A stretch of DNA of 43,918 bases from Streptomyces griseus. Its GTDB lineage: Bacteria; Bdellovibrionota; Bdellovibrionia; Bdellovibrionales; Bdellovibrionaceae. Position 1 is the stretch's first letter. The number at the start of each line of letters is the position of its first letter. The position numbers were made by a program, and so were the translations under genes. The notes under the pieces are model-generated. The model had not been told where the DNA came from and made no database searches. It saw only the letters and a list, made by a program, of their open reading frames with translations. Below are positions 18,259 to 26,732 of the stretch, in pieces. Location: NCBI GenBank assembly GCA_943330705.2, contig CALQIT020000015.1:1-43918 (forward strand), written 5' to 3'.

Positions 18259-19073
18259 AACTCTTCCTCCGCCGCCAGCAACAGTGAAAACTCTTCCGCA
18301 GAAAGCCCGCTTAAGCCCAACAGATCTCGTTCCTGTGCAGAAAGCCCCTGCCAAAAAAGATACAGGTCGCGAATGCTTTCCACGGTAAGATCAACATTTA
18401 ACATGAGCTCCGGTCGCTTGCTTAAGGTAACTAGCTGGCCGACTTTTTCTCGCCATTCTTCGATCAACTTATGATTGCCCGAAAGAAGGGCCGTCGGGAT
18501 CCCTTGACCCTTGTAATTTTGCGGCCGAGTGAAGTTCGGTGCTTCCAAAAATCCATTGGTAAAGCTGTCCGAGTGGGCCGAGTCCTGATGCCCCAGAACC
18601 CCGGGAAAAAACCGAGCAACCGAGTCAATGACCACCCCGGCAGCAAGCTCGCCACCAGACAAAACATAATTCCCAATTGAAACCTCTTCATCGACATAAA
18701 GATTAATAATACGTTGGTCGATACCACCATAGCGGCCGCAAATCATCACGATATGCGGAGACTCGGCAAGCTCCTTCACTTTATCATCGTCAAGCAGTTG
18801 CCCTTGGGGTGAAAGATAAATGACCCGTGAGTCCTCGCCGACAACTTGCTTCAATGCCAACTCGAGGGGCTCGCACAGCAGCACCATTCCGTCACCACCG
18901 CCGTAAGGTCGATCATCAACGGTTTTATGAACATCGGTTGTAAAATCCCGCGGATTGATGACTTCCAATTCAAAAATATTATGCTTCAATCCCTGCCCGA
19001 CAACCCCTTGGGCAACCATTTGCTGAATCATCTCTGGAAACAGGCTGATGACGGTAAACTTGGGAGATTTCAA
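18255..19073 (-). CDS. trmD: tRNA (guanine-37-N1)-methyltransferase TrmD
   Basis: A 272-residue enzyme that methylates G37 of tRNAs and prevents frameshifting. [11 protein letters not shown], the [13 protein letters not shown] loop, [22 protein letters not shown] and [13 protein letters not shown] are the family motifs; the catalytic Asp candidate is in AHSDSFTNG. Two positions differ from the E. coli enzyme as I recall it: RYEGID reads RYGGID and SIGDYVL reads SIGNYVL. The start overlaps the rimM stop by four bases (ATGA) and the stop overlaps the next methyltransferase by four, so three genes are tightly coupled. The C-terminal 30 residues are acidic. Confidence 0.96.
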   Translation of the reverse strand: MKSPKFTVISLFPEMIQQMVAQGVVGQGLKHNIFELEVINPRDFTTDVHKTVDDRPYGGGDGMVLLCEPLELALKQVVGEDSRVIYLSPQGQLLDDDKVKELAESPHIVMICGRYGGIDQRIINLYVDEEVSIGNYVLSGGELAAGVVIDSVARFFPGVLGHQDSAHSDSFTNGFLEAPNFTRPQNYKGQGIPTALLSGNHKLIEEWREKVGQLVTLSKRPELMLNVDLTVESIRDLYLFWQGLSAQERDLLGLSGLSAEEFSLLLAAEEEL

Positions 19074-19582
19074 ATTGGATCCTGTTGGTTAATTGATAAC
19101 AGTCCCTCTGGAAGTAGGCTATTCACCCTGCGAAGCTTGTAATCAATATCCAAAATAAAAGCCTCCACAAAGGGAATTTCAAATCGGCCTTTTGCGCCCT
19201 CAACAATCAAAAGATCTTGGGCTCGATTATCAGAAAAGTCCGTAATAATCCCGATCAAACCCAAATTCTTATCGTAGAATTCAAAATTTTTGATCTCGGC
19301 TAAAAAAATTGTTTCGCCATCGCCACTGATCAATAGCTCATCCGAAATTGAAAACATCCGACCCTTTAGGGCTTCGGCCTGATTGCGATTTTCAACCCGC
19401 TTAAACTTTACGATCAGGCCTTCTTTGTGTGGTCTGATTTTTTCTACGTCAAAAGTTTCCGCCCCAAGCTGAGCTTGTTTTAATTCCTGAGCCCAGGAAA
19501 TGTCCCCCGAGAAAACTAGCAGGTAAACTTCACCCTTCAGGTTATGGGCATCTTTAACTTTTCCGACTTGAGTCCAATTCAC
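19070..19582 (-). CDS. rimM: Ribosome maturation factor RimM
   Basis: A 170-residue 16S-processing factor that binds S19 during 30S assembly. Residues 1-90 are the RimM N-terminal barrel ([37 protein letters not shown]). About 95-165 is the PRC-like barrel with the conserved tail [14 protein letters not shown]. Start is GTG (19582) with a modest CGAGG site. Normally RimM begins with a clear G-x-HG-x-KGE motif; here it is DAHNLKGE, slightly degenerate. It is preceded by a strong terminator, so it is likely transcribed from its own promoter in the 40 bases upstream or by read-through. Confidence 0.94.
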   Translation of the reverse strand: MNWTQVGKVKDAHNLKGEVYLLVFSGDISWAQELKQAQLGAETFDVEKIRPHKEGLIVKFKRVENRNQAEALKGRMFSISDELLISGDGETIFLAEIKNFEFYDKNLGLIGIITDFSDNRAQDLLIVEGAKGRFEIPFVEAFILDIDYKLRRVNSLLPEGLLSINQQDPI

Positions 19583-19621
19583 GCGAAGCCTCGGTCATTC
19601 GAATTCTGATTTGTGCACCAT

Positions 19622-19654
19622 AAAAAAGGGGTTGTGAATTCACAACCCCTTTTT
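19622..19654 (-). terminator. Hairpin terminator between khpA and rimM
   Basis: GGGGTTGTGAA (19628-19638) and TTCACAACCCC (19639-19649) form a perfect 11-bp palindrome with A6 before and T5 after. It lies about 24 bases past the khpA stop and can act on either strand. Confidence 0.9.
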
Positions 19655-19677
19655 ATAATTACTTCTTAAATTTGTAT

Positions 19678-19923
19678 CTATTCTACGATTTCCAAAACAG
19701 TTCTTTTATTTAGCTTTGTCGAAGCCGCATTAAGGATTGTTCGCATTGACCGAGCTGTCCGTCCCTGTTTACCAATGACTTTGCCCAAATCCGACTTTGC
19801 AACCTTGAGTTCAACAACAGTGGTTTGTTCGCCAATGACTTCATTGACTTCAACGCTATCGGGCTCATCAACCAAAGATTTCGCCATAAATTCAACTAGG
19901 TCTTTTAAATTCGAATGATCCAA
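19678..19923 (-). CDS. khpA: KH-domain RNA-binding protein KhpA
   Basis: An 81-residue single type-II KH domain. KhpA proteins bind RNA, often with KhpB, and affect cell division and small-RNA control. The GxxG loop is [17 protein letters not shown] chose TTG at 19923 because GGAGG lies 5 bases before it and the resulting N-terminus ([20 protein letters not shown]) fits the family length; a GTG at 19953 has no ribosome site. Its place between rpsP and rimM is the common one. It is followed by the terminator at 19622-19654. Confidence 0.92.
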   Translation of the reverse strand: MDHSNLKDLVEFMAKSLVDEPDSVEVNEVIGEQTTVVELKVAKSDLGKVIGKQGRTARSMRTILNAASTKLNKRTVLEIVE

Positions 19924-20010
19924 CAGAACCTCCACAACAAGAGCAACCCGCACTCTATTATCCGGCAGCTTTTTGTTGCTGCCAACCTAAGAGTTCGTTA
20001 ACAAAGTAAA

Positions 20011-20259
20011 TTATTTTGCGGCTTGAGCAAGCTTGATGACATGCTTAACTCGATCGGAAGGCTGTGCGCCTTTTTTGATCCAGTCTTGAGTCTTCACAAG
20101 ATCTAGCACTACTTTTTTATCACCAGAAGTTGATGGAATATAATAACCAAGAATTTCTAGGTATTTGCTAGTAGCATACCGACGAGAGTCCGAAACTGTG
20201 ATGCGATACTTAGGTGCATGTTTGGTACCAATTCTAGCTAACCGAATGACAACTGCCAT
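20011..20259 (-). CDS. rpsP: 30S ribosomal protein S16
   Basis: An 82-residue S16, the normal length, needed for 30S assembly. MAVVIRLARIGTKHAPKYRI, VSDSRRYATSKYLEILGYY and the end DWIKKGAQPSDRVKHVIKLA are the family features. The ATG at 20259 follows GAGGAAATC; the open frame upstream to 20322 is not part of S16. About 208 bases separate it from ffh, and that gap holds no gene I can see, so a promoter there is likely. Confidence 0.97.
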   Translation of the reverse strand: MAVVIRLARIGTKHAPKYRITVSDSRRYATSKYLEILGYYIPSTSGDKKVVLDLVKTQDWIKKGAQPSDRVKHVIKLAQAAK

Positions 20260-20467
20260 GATTTCCTCATCCTTTCGAAATACCGAGCCCAATTGGATAC
20301 AAGCTTTCAAACTTAAATGCAAGCCCTAAGAACTTACTAAAATAGGAACAACAAAGAACACCGGCAACCTCAAAACAACCCTAAGCCACCGGAGCAGGCA
20401 CTCGAACAAGCCAGTAGCAAACCCGCGAACAAGCCAATAAGGCGTCTGCCTGCGGCCCAAATGCCCC

Positions 20468-21817
20468 TCAGAACGGAAATCCCATGCCATTTTTTTTGCC
20501 TGGGCCCCCGCGGCCCATTCCCATTTTCATCATTCCGCTCATCATTTTTTGCGATTGTTCGAATTGCTTAACAAACTTATTGATATCAGAAACTTGGGTG
20601 CCGCTTCCTTTGGCAATTCGTTCACGTCGCGATGCATTTAAGACCTTAGGGTCTTTTCGCTCTTGAAAAGTCATAGAATGGATAATGGCCTCAATTTTTT
20701 TAATTTCATCATCTGGCGGAGCCATGCCCTTCATTTTTTTCGTCAGCTCCCCTGCTCCGGGCAAAAATTTCAGCATGGATTCCATACCGCCCATCTTTTT
20801 TAGCATTTGCAGCTGACCGAGGAAGTCCTCCAAAGTAAACTTGTTCTTCATCATTTTCTTGGCTGAGTCCATGACGGTCTTTTCATCCATCACTTCCTGC
20901 GCTCGTTCGACCAGGGTTAAGACATCACCCATGTCTAAAATTCGCGAGGCCAGACGATCGGGATGAAAAACTTCCAAATTTCCGACTTTTTCTCCGACGC
21001 CTAGAAATTTAATTGGAATTCCTGTCACTTCACGAATCGAAAGGGCCGCTCCGCCCCGAGCATCGCCATCAACCTTTGTTAGAATCAATCCGGTCAAACC
21101 CAATTTTTGATGAAAGCCTTCGGCCACATTAACTGATTGCTGCCCCAGCATGGCATCAGCAACCAGCAAGATTTCTTGTGGGGCCCAGACTTCTTTAAGG
21201 CGGGAAAGCTCGTTCATTAGTTCGTCATCAATTTGCAACCGGCCAGCGGTGTCGACGATAAGAACTTCAATCATGTTATCAATGGCCCACTTTTTGGCCT
21301 GAAAAAGAATTTCTTCAGGTTTCTGACCCGCTTGGGATGGGAATACCGGAATATTATTTTGCTTACCAAGGGTCTGTAACTGCTCAATCGCTGCTGGCCT
21401 ATAAACATCCGCGGGCACCAGGCCTGGCTTTTTACCAAACTTTTGCCGGGCAAAAAGCGCTAACTTTGCTGACGAGGTCGTTTTCCCAGCACCCTGCAAC
21501 CCAACCATAAAAAGGACTGCTGGCTTTTCACGAAAGTTAACTTCTGCGGTCCCGCCACCAAGAATGGCTACAAGTTCGTCATTTACAATTTTAACAAATT
21601 GTTGGGCAGGATTTACACCGGCAATAACGGCCTGGCCAAGGGCCTTTGCTTTAACTCGTTCAATAAAAACTTTAACTACCTTAAAGTTCACATCGGCCTC
21701 AAGCAGGCTCATGCGAATTTCCCGAAGAGCCTCTTCGATGTTGCTTGCCGAGATCTTGCTTTGACCGCGAATTTTTTTGATGCTGCCTAAAATTTTTTCC
21801 GAAAGACTATCAAACAT
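20468..21817 (-). CDS. ffh: Signal recognition particle protein Ffh
   Basis: A 449-residue SRP54 GTPase that binds 4.5S RNA and signal peptides and delivers ribosomes to FtsY. N domain is at 1-90. The G domain has the P-loop GLQGAGKTTSSAKLA, the DTAGR motif (VDTAGRLQID) and TKVDGDARGG. The Met-rich M domain from about 300 includes LPGAGELTKKMKG and ends in a Gly/Met tail with MMSGMMKMGMGRG. GGGAGC precedes the ATG by a few bases. It starts 9 bases after prfC stops, so the two share an mRNA. Confidence 0.98.
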   Translation of the reverse strand: MFDSLSEKILGSIKKIRGQSKISASNIEEALREIRMSLLEADVNFKVVKVFIERVKAKALGQAVIAGVNPAQQFVKIVNDELVAILGGGTAEVNFREKPAVLFMVGLQGAGKTTSSAKLALFARQKFGKKPGLVPADVYRPAAIEQLQTLGKQNNIPVFPSQAGQKPEEILFQAKKWAIDNMIEVLIVDTAGRLQIDDELMNELSRLKEVWAPQEILLVADAMLGQQSVNVAEGFHQKLGLTGLILTKVDGDARGGAALSIREVTGIPIKFLGVGEKVGNLEVFHPDRLASRILDMGDVLTLVERAQEVMDEKTVMDSAKKMMKNKFTLEDFLGQLQMLKKMGGMESMLKFLPGAGELTKKMKGMAPPDDEIKKIEAIIHSMTFQERKDPKVLNASRRERIAKGSGTQVSDINKFVKQFEQSQKMMSGMMKMGMGRGGPGKKNGMGFPF

Positions 21818-21826
21818 CGGTGCTCC

Positions 21827-23422
21827 CTACCTGGCCCTAGAAATCGAGGTCGCGAAATCAACAGCGGGATTTTCTTTTTTTGCCCAATTAAGATCCCACT
21901 CTTGATTTAGCAAAATAACTGGCTGATCGATTGAATCGCGATAGATTGTAAAGTTACCTTTAAGCTCTGCGATGGCGTTGCCTTCACTCGTCCGTGGCCA
22001 ACGAGCCACGCTAAAAGGCAAACGATTGAGCTTAACTTCTAAGTTGTATTCATCATTCATGCGATGAATCAGAACTTCAAACTGCAGTTCACCAACAACA
22101 CCAATGATCGGATCCTGGGTGCCAATATAGGGGTCAATGAAAAGTTGAATGGCCCCTTCCTCTGCAAGGTGGGTCAGGGCATCTTGCATCTTTTTTCTTT
22201 TCATGGCGTCCGGAACGACCATTCGCGCAAACATTTCAGGCGCAAACTTTGGAATGTCTTCATAGACAATCTGGCCTTGGGCCGCCACGGAATCACCGAT
22301 CGCAAAATTTCCGGTATCGTTGACTCCGATGATGTCGCCGGCATAGGCCTCGTCAACGGTTTCTCTTTCGGCTGCAACGAACTGATTTGAATAAGCCAGG
22401 CGAATTTCTTTCTTGTGACGGCTGTGATTGATCTTCATTCCCCGCTCGAACTTACCAGAGCAAATTCGGATAAACGCAACCCGGTCCCGGTGCCGACGGT
22501 CCATATTTGCCTGGATCTTAAAAACAAAACCAGAAAAGTTTGAATCCAAAGGATCAACTGGCATTTTATTCTTGGTGTTGCGTGGTTGGGGACCTGGGGC
22601 AAATCGACAGAAGAAATCAAGAAAAGTATCGACGGCAAAGTTCTGCTTTGCAGAGCCAAAAGTGACTGGGCTTATCTTGCCACTTAAAAATTGCTCGACG
22701 TCAAATGGTGGCAACACCCCTTCAATCAACTCAAGCTCTTCCATAACCTGAGCAAAGACCTCGTCAGGAACAAATTTTTTCCAAGATTCTGTATCCGCAA
22801 AATCAAAAATAGCGACTTCGTCACTTTCTCGGCGCTGCTCATAAAGCATCACTTTTTTTGTCAGACGATTATAGATCCCACGAAAGCGCTGACCGATGCC
22901 AATCGGCCAGGTCACGGGATAACAGGACATTTTAAGGGTGGTTTCAATTTCATCAATCAAGTCCAGCGGCGCTTTTCCTTCACGATCCAACTTGTTTACA
23001 AAGGTAAAGATTGGAATATTTCGCAAGCGGCAGACGTCATACAGTTTTTTAGTCCGTTCTTCGACCCCTTTAGCCACGTCGATCAGCATACAAGCGCTTT
23101 CCACGGCCATCAATACGCGGTAGGTGTCCTCCGAAAAGTCTTTGTGCCCAGGCGTATCCAGTAGGTTAATTCGCAACGATTCATAGTCAAAAGTCATGAC
23201 CGATGAGGTAATTGAAATTCCTTTTTGTCTTTCTAGCTCCATCCAATCCGAAGTGGCACCCTTCGTACCAGCCTTGCCTTTGACCTCACCGGTTTCGTGG
23301 ATAACCCCGCCATGATACAGCAGCTTTTCGGTCAAAGTGGTTTTTCCCGCATCGGGATGGGAAATAATCGCAAAAGTGCGACGTCTTTGAATTTCTTTTG
23401 CGGCCGGTCCGCTGAGCAACAT
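21827..23422 (-). CDS. prfC: Peptide chain release factor 3
   Basis: A 531-residue translational GTPase that removes RF1/RF2 from the ribosome after termination. G-domain motifs are ISHPDAGKTTLTEKLL, the switch I region, DTPGHKDFSEDTYR and VNKLDREGKAP; then domain II and the C-terminal ribosome-binding domain (ELQFEVLIHRMNDEYNLEVK). The length matches E. coli RF3. EF-G is excluded by size and by the RF3-specific GQRFRGIYNR stretch. GGAGGAG lies before the ATG. It heads the minus-strand unit with ffh. Confidence 0.97.
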   Translation of the reverse strand: MLLSGPAAKEIQRRRTFAIISHPDAGKTTLTEKLLYHGGVIHETGEVKGKAGTKGATSDWMELERQKGISITSSVMTFDYESLRINLLDTPGHKDFSEDTYRVLMAVESACMLIDVAKGVEERTKKLYDVCRLRNIPIFTFVNKLDREGKAPLDLIDEIETTLKMSCYPVTWPIGIGQRFRGIYNRLTKKVMLYEQRRESDEVAIFDFADTESWKKFVPDEVFAQVMEELELIEGVLPPFDVEQFLSGKISPVTFGSAKQNFAVDTFLDFFCRFAPGPQPRNTKNKMPVDPLDSNFSGFVFKIQANMDRRHRDRVAFIRICSGKFERGMKINHSRHKKEIRLAYSNQFVAAERETVDEAYAGDIIGVNDTGNFAIGDSVAAQGQIVYEDIPKFAPEMFARMVVPDAMKRKKMQDALTHLAEEGAIQLFIDPYIGTQDPIIGVVGELQFEVLIHRMNDEYNLEVKLNRLPFSVARWPRTSEGNAIAELKGNFTIYRDSIDQPVILLNQEWDLNWAKKENPAVDFATSISRAR

Positions 23423-23481
23423 GGGGTCTCCTCCGGGTTTGTACCCAGAAAGGCATTTAATGAAGCTATCATTTACGAAAG

Positions 23482-23640
23482 ATGGCCAAGCCTGTCACTA
23501 AAAAGGTCACCCCCAAAGGCACTCGAAAAGGCCCTCCGCTGAATTTATTTGTTGCTAGGGCGGCCAGAGCGCTTCTGCCTGCTGAAATTGAAGGCTTTCT
23601 TTGCAATTTAGAAATAGACCTTGCCCCGCTTAAAAACTAG
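23482..23640 (+). CDS. Small ORF, 52 residues
   Basis: A short open frame in the divergent gap between prfC and trhO. It starts MAKPVTKKVTPKGTRKGP, very basic, then has an amphipathic LNLFVARAARALLPAEIEGF and ends in an acidic tail. A weak GAAAG lies before the ATG. The clean basic-to-amphipathic composition looks protein-like, but it is short and I know no homologue. Confidence 0.35.
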   Translation: MAKPVTKKVTPKGTRKGPPLNLFVARAARALLPAEIEGFLCNLEIDLAPLKN

Positions 23641-23690
23641 GGATAGGTGATTGGCTTTTGGGCACCTGATTTGGAGTCGGGAGGGTCAAT

Positions 23691-24650
23691 ATGACGACTG
23701 AATCTTTGAATGAAGCAATGAAGTATTATGTTACTGCATTTTATAAATTTATGCCACTCGAGAATCTCGAGACAATCAAGGCAGCTTTGAAACACAAAGC
23801 AAGCGAGCTTGACCTAAAGGGTCTGGTGATTCTTGGACATGAGGGAATAAACTCAACCTGTGCCGCGCCCAGTTCAGAGGCCCTGGCTGACTGGAAAAGT
23901 TGGCTGCAGACGTATTTTGAAGTTGCTGCTTTCGACTTCAAAAACTCCGGAAGCGAAAGGGCCCCTTTTCGCAAGTTTCAGGTAAAAGTTCGCGACGAGA
24001 TCTGCACCATTGGTCATCCAGAACTGCAGGCAAGTAATGAAGATAATAACCACCTCAGTCCCGAGCAATGGAATCATGTTCTGAAGGAAGAACAAGACTT
24101 TGTGATGGTCGATACTAGAAATTGGTACGAGCATAAGATCGGTAGCTTTAAAGGAGCAATCAATCCAAAAATTGACCAGTTTACGGATTTTTTCGACCAG
24201 GTCGATTCAATGAACCTACCGAAAGACAAAAAAATGCTGGTCTTCTGCACTGGGGGAATTCGCTGCCACAAAGGAATTCTCGAGTTGCAACGACGTGGTT
24301 ATGATAAAGTCTTCCAACTTAAAGGTGGAATTCTTAAATACCTCGAGGAATTTCCAAACGATCAATTCGCAGGTGAGTGTTTTGTTTTTGATCACCGGGT
24401 CGCTCTTGACCAACAGTTAAAACCCTCTGAGCAGTATGGCCTGTGTCCACATTGTGGGCAGCCCTCTGAACTTGATATCCATTGTAAACGTTGCGATTTT
24501 CAAACGAAAATATGCGATGACTGTGTAAAACTTGAATTCAAAAAGGATACTTGCTCAAAGAACTGCGCCTACCATTTTGAGCTTCATCCCGAGCGCAAAG
24601 CCGCACATCAAAATCAAGCAACTGAAACTCCCCGCTTGCGTGCGACTTGA
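23691..24650 (+). CDS. trhO: tRNA uridine-34 hydroxylase, rhodanese family
   Basis: A 319-residue TrhO (YceA) that hydroxylates U34 of certain tRNAs using oxygen, giving ho5U. Residues 1-110 are the acylphosphatase-like domain (VTAFYKFMPLENL, LVILGHEGINSTCA). About 120-220 is rhodanese with active Cys186 in FCTGGIRCHKG. The C-terminal 80 residues are Cys-rich (CPHCGQ, CKRC, CDDC), probably a zinc site. GGGAGGG precedes the ATG. The 3' end overlaps the convergent receiver gene by 37 bases. A simple rhodanese is excluded by the full TrhO architecture. Confidence 0.95.
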   Translation: MTTESLNEAMKYYVTAFYKFMPLENLETIKAALKHKASELDLKGLVILGHEGINSTCAAPSSEALADWKSWLQTYFEVAAFDFKNSGSERAPFRKFQVKVRDEICTIGHPELQASNEDNNHLSPEQWNHVLKEEQDFVMVDTRNWYEHKIGSFKGAINPKIDQFTDFFDQVDSMNLPKDKKMLVFCTGGIRCHKGILELQRRGYDKVFQLKGGILKYLEEFPNDQFAGECFVFDHRVALDQQLKPSEQYGLCPHCGQPSELDIHCKRCDFQTKICDDCVKLEFKKDTCSKNCAYHFELHPERKAAHQNQATETPRLRAT

Positions 24651-25012
24651 TCAAATTTTTGCCTAAGGATTTCAAGGCTGAAGGGTTTTAAGATAAAGTC
24701 ATCAACTCCGGCCTGAATCGCATCTTTGACATAAAAGGGCTCGCCCTCGGCCGTCACCATGATAAAGGCAATCCCTTTGAATCGGTCGTCAGCGCGCACT
24801 TTTTTCAGCAAATCGTAACCCGTCGAATTCGGCATACTCCAATCTGAGACAATAAGATCAAAGGGTTCCTGCAACAAAAGCTTGTAGGCTTCGATCCCGT
24901 CACTGGCCTCAAGAAAATTTTGAAAGCCCAGCTCTTTACAGGTTTTGATGACTTCCCTACGCATGGTCTTCATGTCATCGACAACCAAAATTTTTATATC
25001 CGACTTAAACAT
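24614..25012 (-). CDS. Single-domain CheY-like response regulator
   Basis: A 132-residue receiver with no output domain. Acidic pair D12 D13 (LVVDDMKTMRR), phospho-site D57 (LIVSDWSMPNSTG), T87 (FIMVTAEGEP) and K109 (DFILKPFSLE). The MKTMRR helix and the SDWSMP motif are close to chemotaxis CheY, so binding to a flagellar switch or kinase is possible. No chemotaxis gene is nearby. A GGAAAG site lies 9 bases upstream. It runs into the trhO 3' end. Confidence 0.94.
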   Translation of the reverse strand: MFKSDIKILVVDDMKTMRREVIKTCKELGFQNFLEASDGIEAYKLLLQEPFDLIVSDWSMPNSTGYDLLKKVRADDRFKGIAFIMVTAEGEPFYVKDAIQAGVDDFILKPFSLEILRQKFDQVARKRGVSVA

Positions 25013-25288
25013 AAAGCTGCTTTCCAGGGCTTAAGGGTAAAAGGCTTACTTCCTATCGGCTAGTAGCAATGAATTTAAAGGGGGAAAGAGGGTCTCAAAG
25101 TGGGACTTTTGCGTAAAGCTCGGCCGCCCCTTGCAATCAGATCGCGCTCCGCCATAGTGGACGTTATCCACCATTCACCATCCACCATTCGACGAACGGC
25201 GAATTTACCAACTATTGTTAGCATTCAATTGAGGCTCCAATTGTCCCATAGAGGCCCTTCGCAGATTTGATTTCATTAGGGAAAATCC

Positions 25289-25327
25289 TTCGACCGAGAA
25301 AACTATACTGTCTAAAATACTGACAGT
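25289..25327 (+). promoter_or_regulatory. Predicted promoter with inverted repeat for the 25382 gene
   Basis: TTCGAC (25289-25294), 18-base spacer and TAAAAT (25313-25318) make a candidate promoter. ACTGTC (25307-25312) and GACAGT (25322-25327) are inverted repeats flanking the -10, followed by a run of T. It could be an operator or a weak terminator. The rest of the gap 25013-25381 shows only a short CACCATTC duplication and a single near-match to a DnaA box (about 25164-25172). Confidence 0.35.
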
Positions 25328-25381
25328 TTTTTTAAAGATCCAACAATGTTATTCTCCAGCCGATTCATAAAGGAGACACCC

Positions 25382-26680
25382 GTGACTCAATTGTCGAAGT
25401 CTATATCGAAGCTTATATTATTAATTGCAACCGGACTGGTCTGTATTGCGGCCAAGGCTCAACTCGGCCAAAATGTTGAAGAACTGGTCGACTACGAAAC
25501 CCAATCAAATGCGGTGTCTGTGCGCTCCAATGAGACGATCAAACTTCGGCACTATGAAATCCCGTTGCGACTTATTGAAAAGGAAATCAGCAACCGAACC
25601 CCGGAAATAATTAAAAAGGCCCTTACTTTTGAAAAAAATGGCGAAAAATACATCCGCTGGATTATCAATCCCGAGGACACAAAATGGCATCTTGAAGTTG
25701 CACAGTGGCTAAAAACAAATAAAGTCGACGCTGAGCCAAAGACTCACTTTGAAGCTCACATGACTGCCTCTAGGTCCTATATCGTAAGGGACCCGGAAAC
25801 TGGCGCCGAAATGTCAATGAAAGTGTCCACCAACCAAACGGGGGGCTTTTGGAAAGATAAAAAACAATCTTGGGACGACGCTCAGCAAACCAAACTTGCG
25901 GCCGATGTGGTTGCGGAAATGGTTGAAAAGCGGACCCCTGACAACTTTATCTATCTTGATGAGCCCGCGGTGTTCGGGATCAAAGCTCTTGATCAAGGCA
26001 TGATCATTAGAATGCTTGGTGAGTTACCAAGTAAGGGAAAACACTATATCCCAGGGTTTTCAGTTTTGCATGAAGAAGAAGGAAAGCATCTTGCAAAGCT
26101 AAATGGTTCCGATGACCCAGCTGAATTTTGGAAAGAGCATTATATTAAACCCCTGGGCCGAGGAATTGCCGAACTGTTTGCTATGACCGGCCTGGCTTAT
26201 GATTCTCCTCACTCACAAAATTTTTTGGTCGAGCTGGACAATAACTTTAAACCCACGGGGAAAATTGTTTTCCGCGACTTAGGTGATTCTTATGCCGCCC
26301 AGGAAGTGATCGAAGCCTTAGGCCAGACCAAGCTTTTAAAAATTTGGGAACGAGGCAACATGCTAAAGGGAAGAATCATGATTGCCCAAGGCGTCTTGCA
26401 CGGCAATTCAAAGCCTTCTTGGATTTCCGAAAAACAGTATAATGCCTACGGTACAGCCTTTTTTATCGAATTCGAAAAAGAGCTGTCTCGAGTTACTGCT
26501 GTTCCGCTCCAACAGTTATTTGCAGACGGTCCATTCAGCCGAAGTGGTGACTACTTTTCCAAAGATTATTCCTTCGGTGGAAAATCCGGCTGGAGCGATT
26601 ACTTAAGAACAATTGGCAAGACGCATGGTCTGGTTCGAAGTGCAAACTCTTGCTCCGTCGTGTTTTCTACGGGGCTGTAG
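25382..26680 (+). CDS. Secreted protein with IucA/IucC-like motifs
   Basis: A 432-residue exported protein. GTG at 25382 lies 6 bases after AAGGAG and gives a clean signal peptide (MTQLSKSISKLILLIATGLV, cleavage near AKAQ). Two stretches recall NIS siderophore synthetases: TASRSYIVRDPETGAEMSMK with a Lys on the strand, and LAYDSPHSQNFLVELDNNF followed by KIVFRDLGDSY, close to the HGQN and RDLGG motifs of IucA/IucC. Those enzymes are cytoplasmic and near 580 residues, so a secreted shorter relative is unusual. No siderophore genes are nearby. The match is a pattern judgement and a kinase-like fold is an alternative. Confidence 0.7.
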   Translation: MTQLSKSISKLILLIATGLVCIAAKAQLGQNVEELVDYETQSNAVSVRSNETIKLRHYEIPLRLIEKEISNRTPEIIKKALTFEKNGEKYIRWIINPEDTKWHLEVAQWLKTNKVDAEPKTHFEAHMTASRSYIVRDPETGAEMSMKVSTNQTGGFWKDKKQSWDDAQQTKLAADVVAEMVEKRTPDNFIYLDEPAVFGIKALDQGMIIRMLGELPSKGKHYIPGFSVLHEEEGKHLAKLNGSDDPAEFWKEHYIKPLGRGIAELFAMTGLAYDSPHSQNFLVELDNNFKPTGKIVFRDLGDSYAAQEVIEALGQTKLLKIWERGNMLKGRIMIAQGVLHGNSKPSWISEKQYNAYGTAFFIEFEKELSRVTAVPLQQLFADGPFSRSGDYFSKDYSFGGKSGWSDYLRTIGKTHGLVRSANSCSVVFSTGL

Positions 26681-26697
26681 GATAGCAATAGCGATCA

Positions 26698-26732
26698 GGC
26701 GGCATCAATATTCTACTTTTGATGATGCCGCC
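26698..26732. terminator. Hairpin between convergent genes
   Basis: GGCGGCATCA (26698-26707) and TGATGCCGCC (26723-26732) form a perfect 10-bp stem with a 15-base loop that holds the stop of the minus-strand gene. No T run follows on either side, so it may block transcription weakly or protect mRNA ends. Confidence 0.5.

Noticed and set aside
18259-18354. N-terminal extension of the methyltransferase
   Set aside because: The stretch is trmD read in another frame; the GTG at 18258 has the ribosome site.
25164-25172. TTATCCACC, one mismatch from a DnaA box
   Set aside because: It is a single copy with no cluster, no AT-rich unwinding region and no origin genes nearby.
25308-25325. Pho box upstream of the secreted protein
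   Set aside because: The two halves are inverted and the spacing is off by one from the direct-repeat Pho box.
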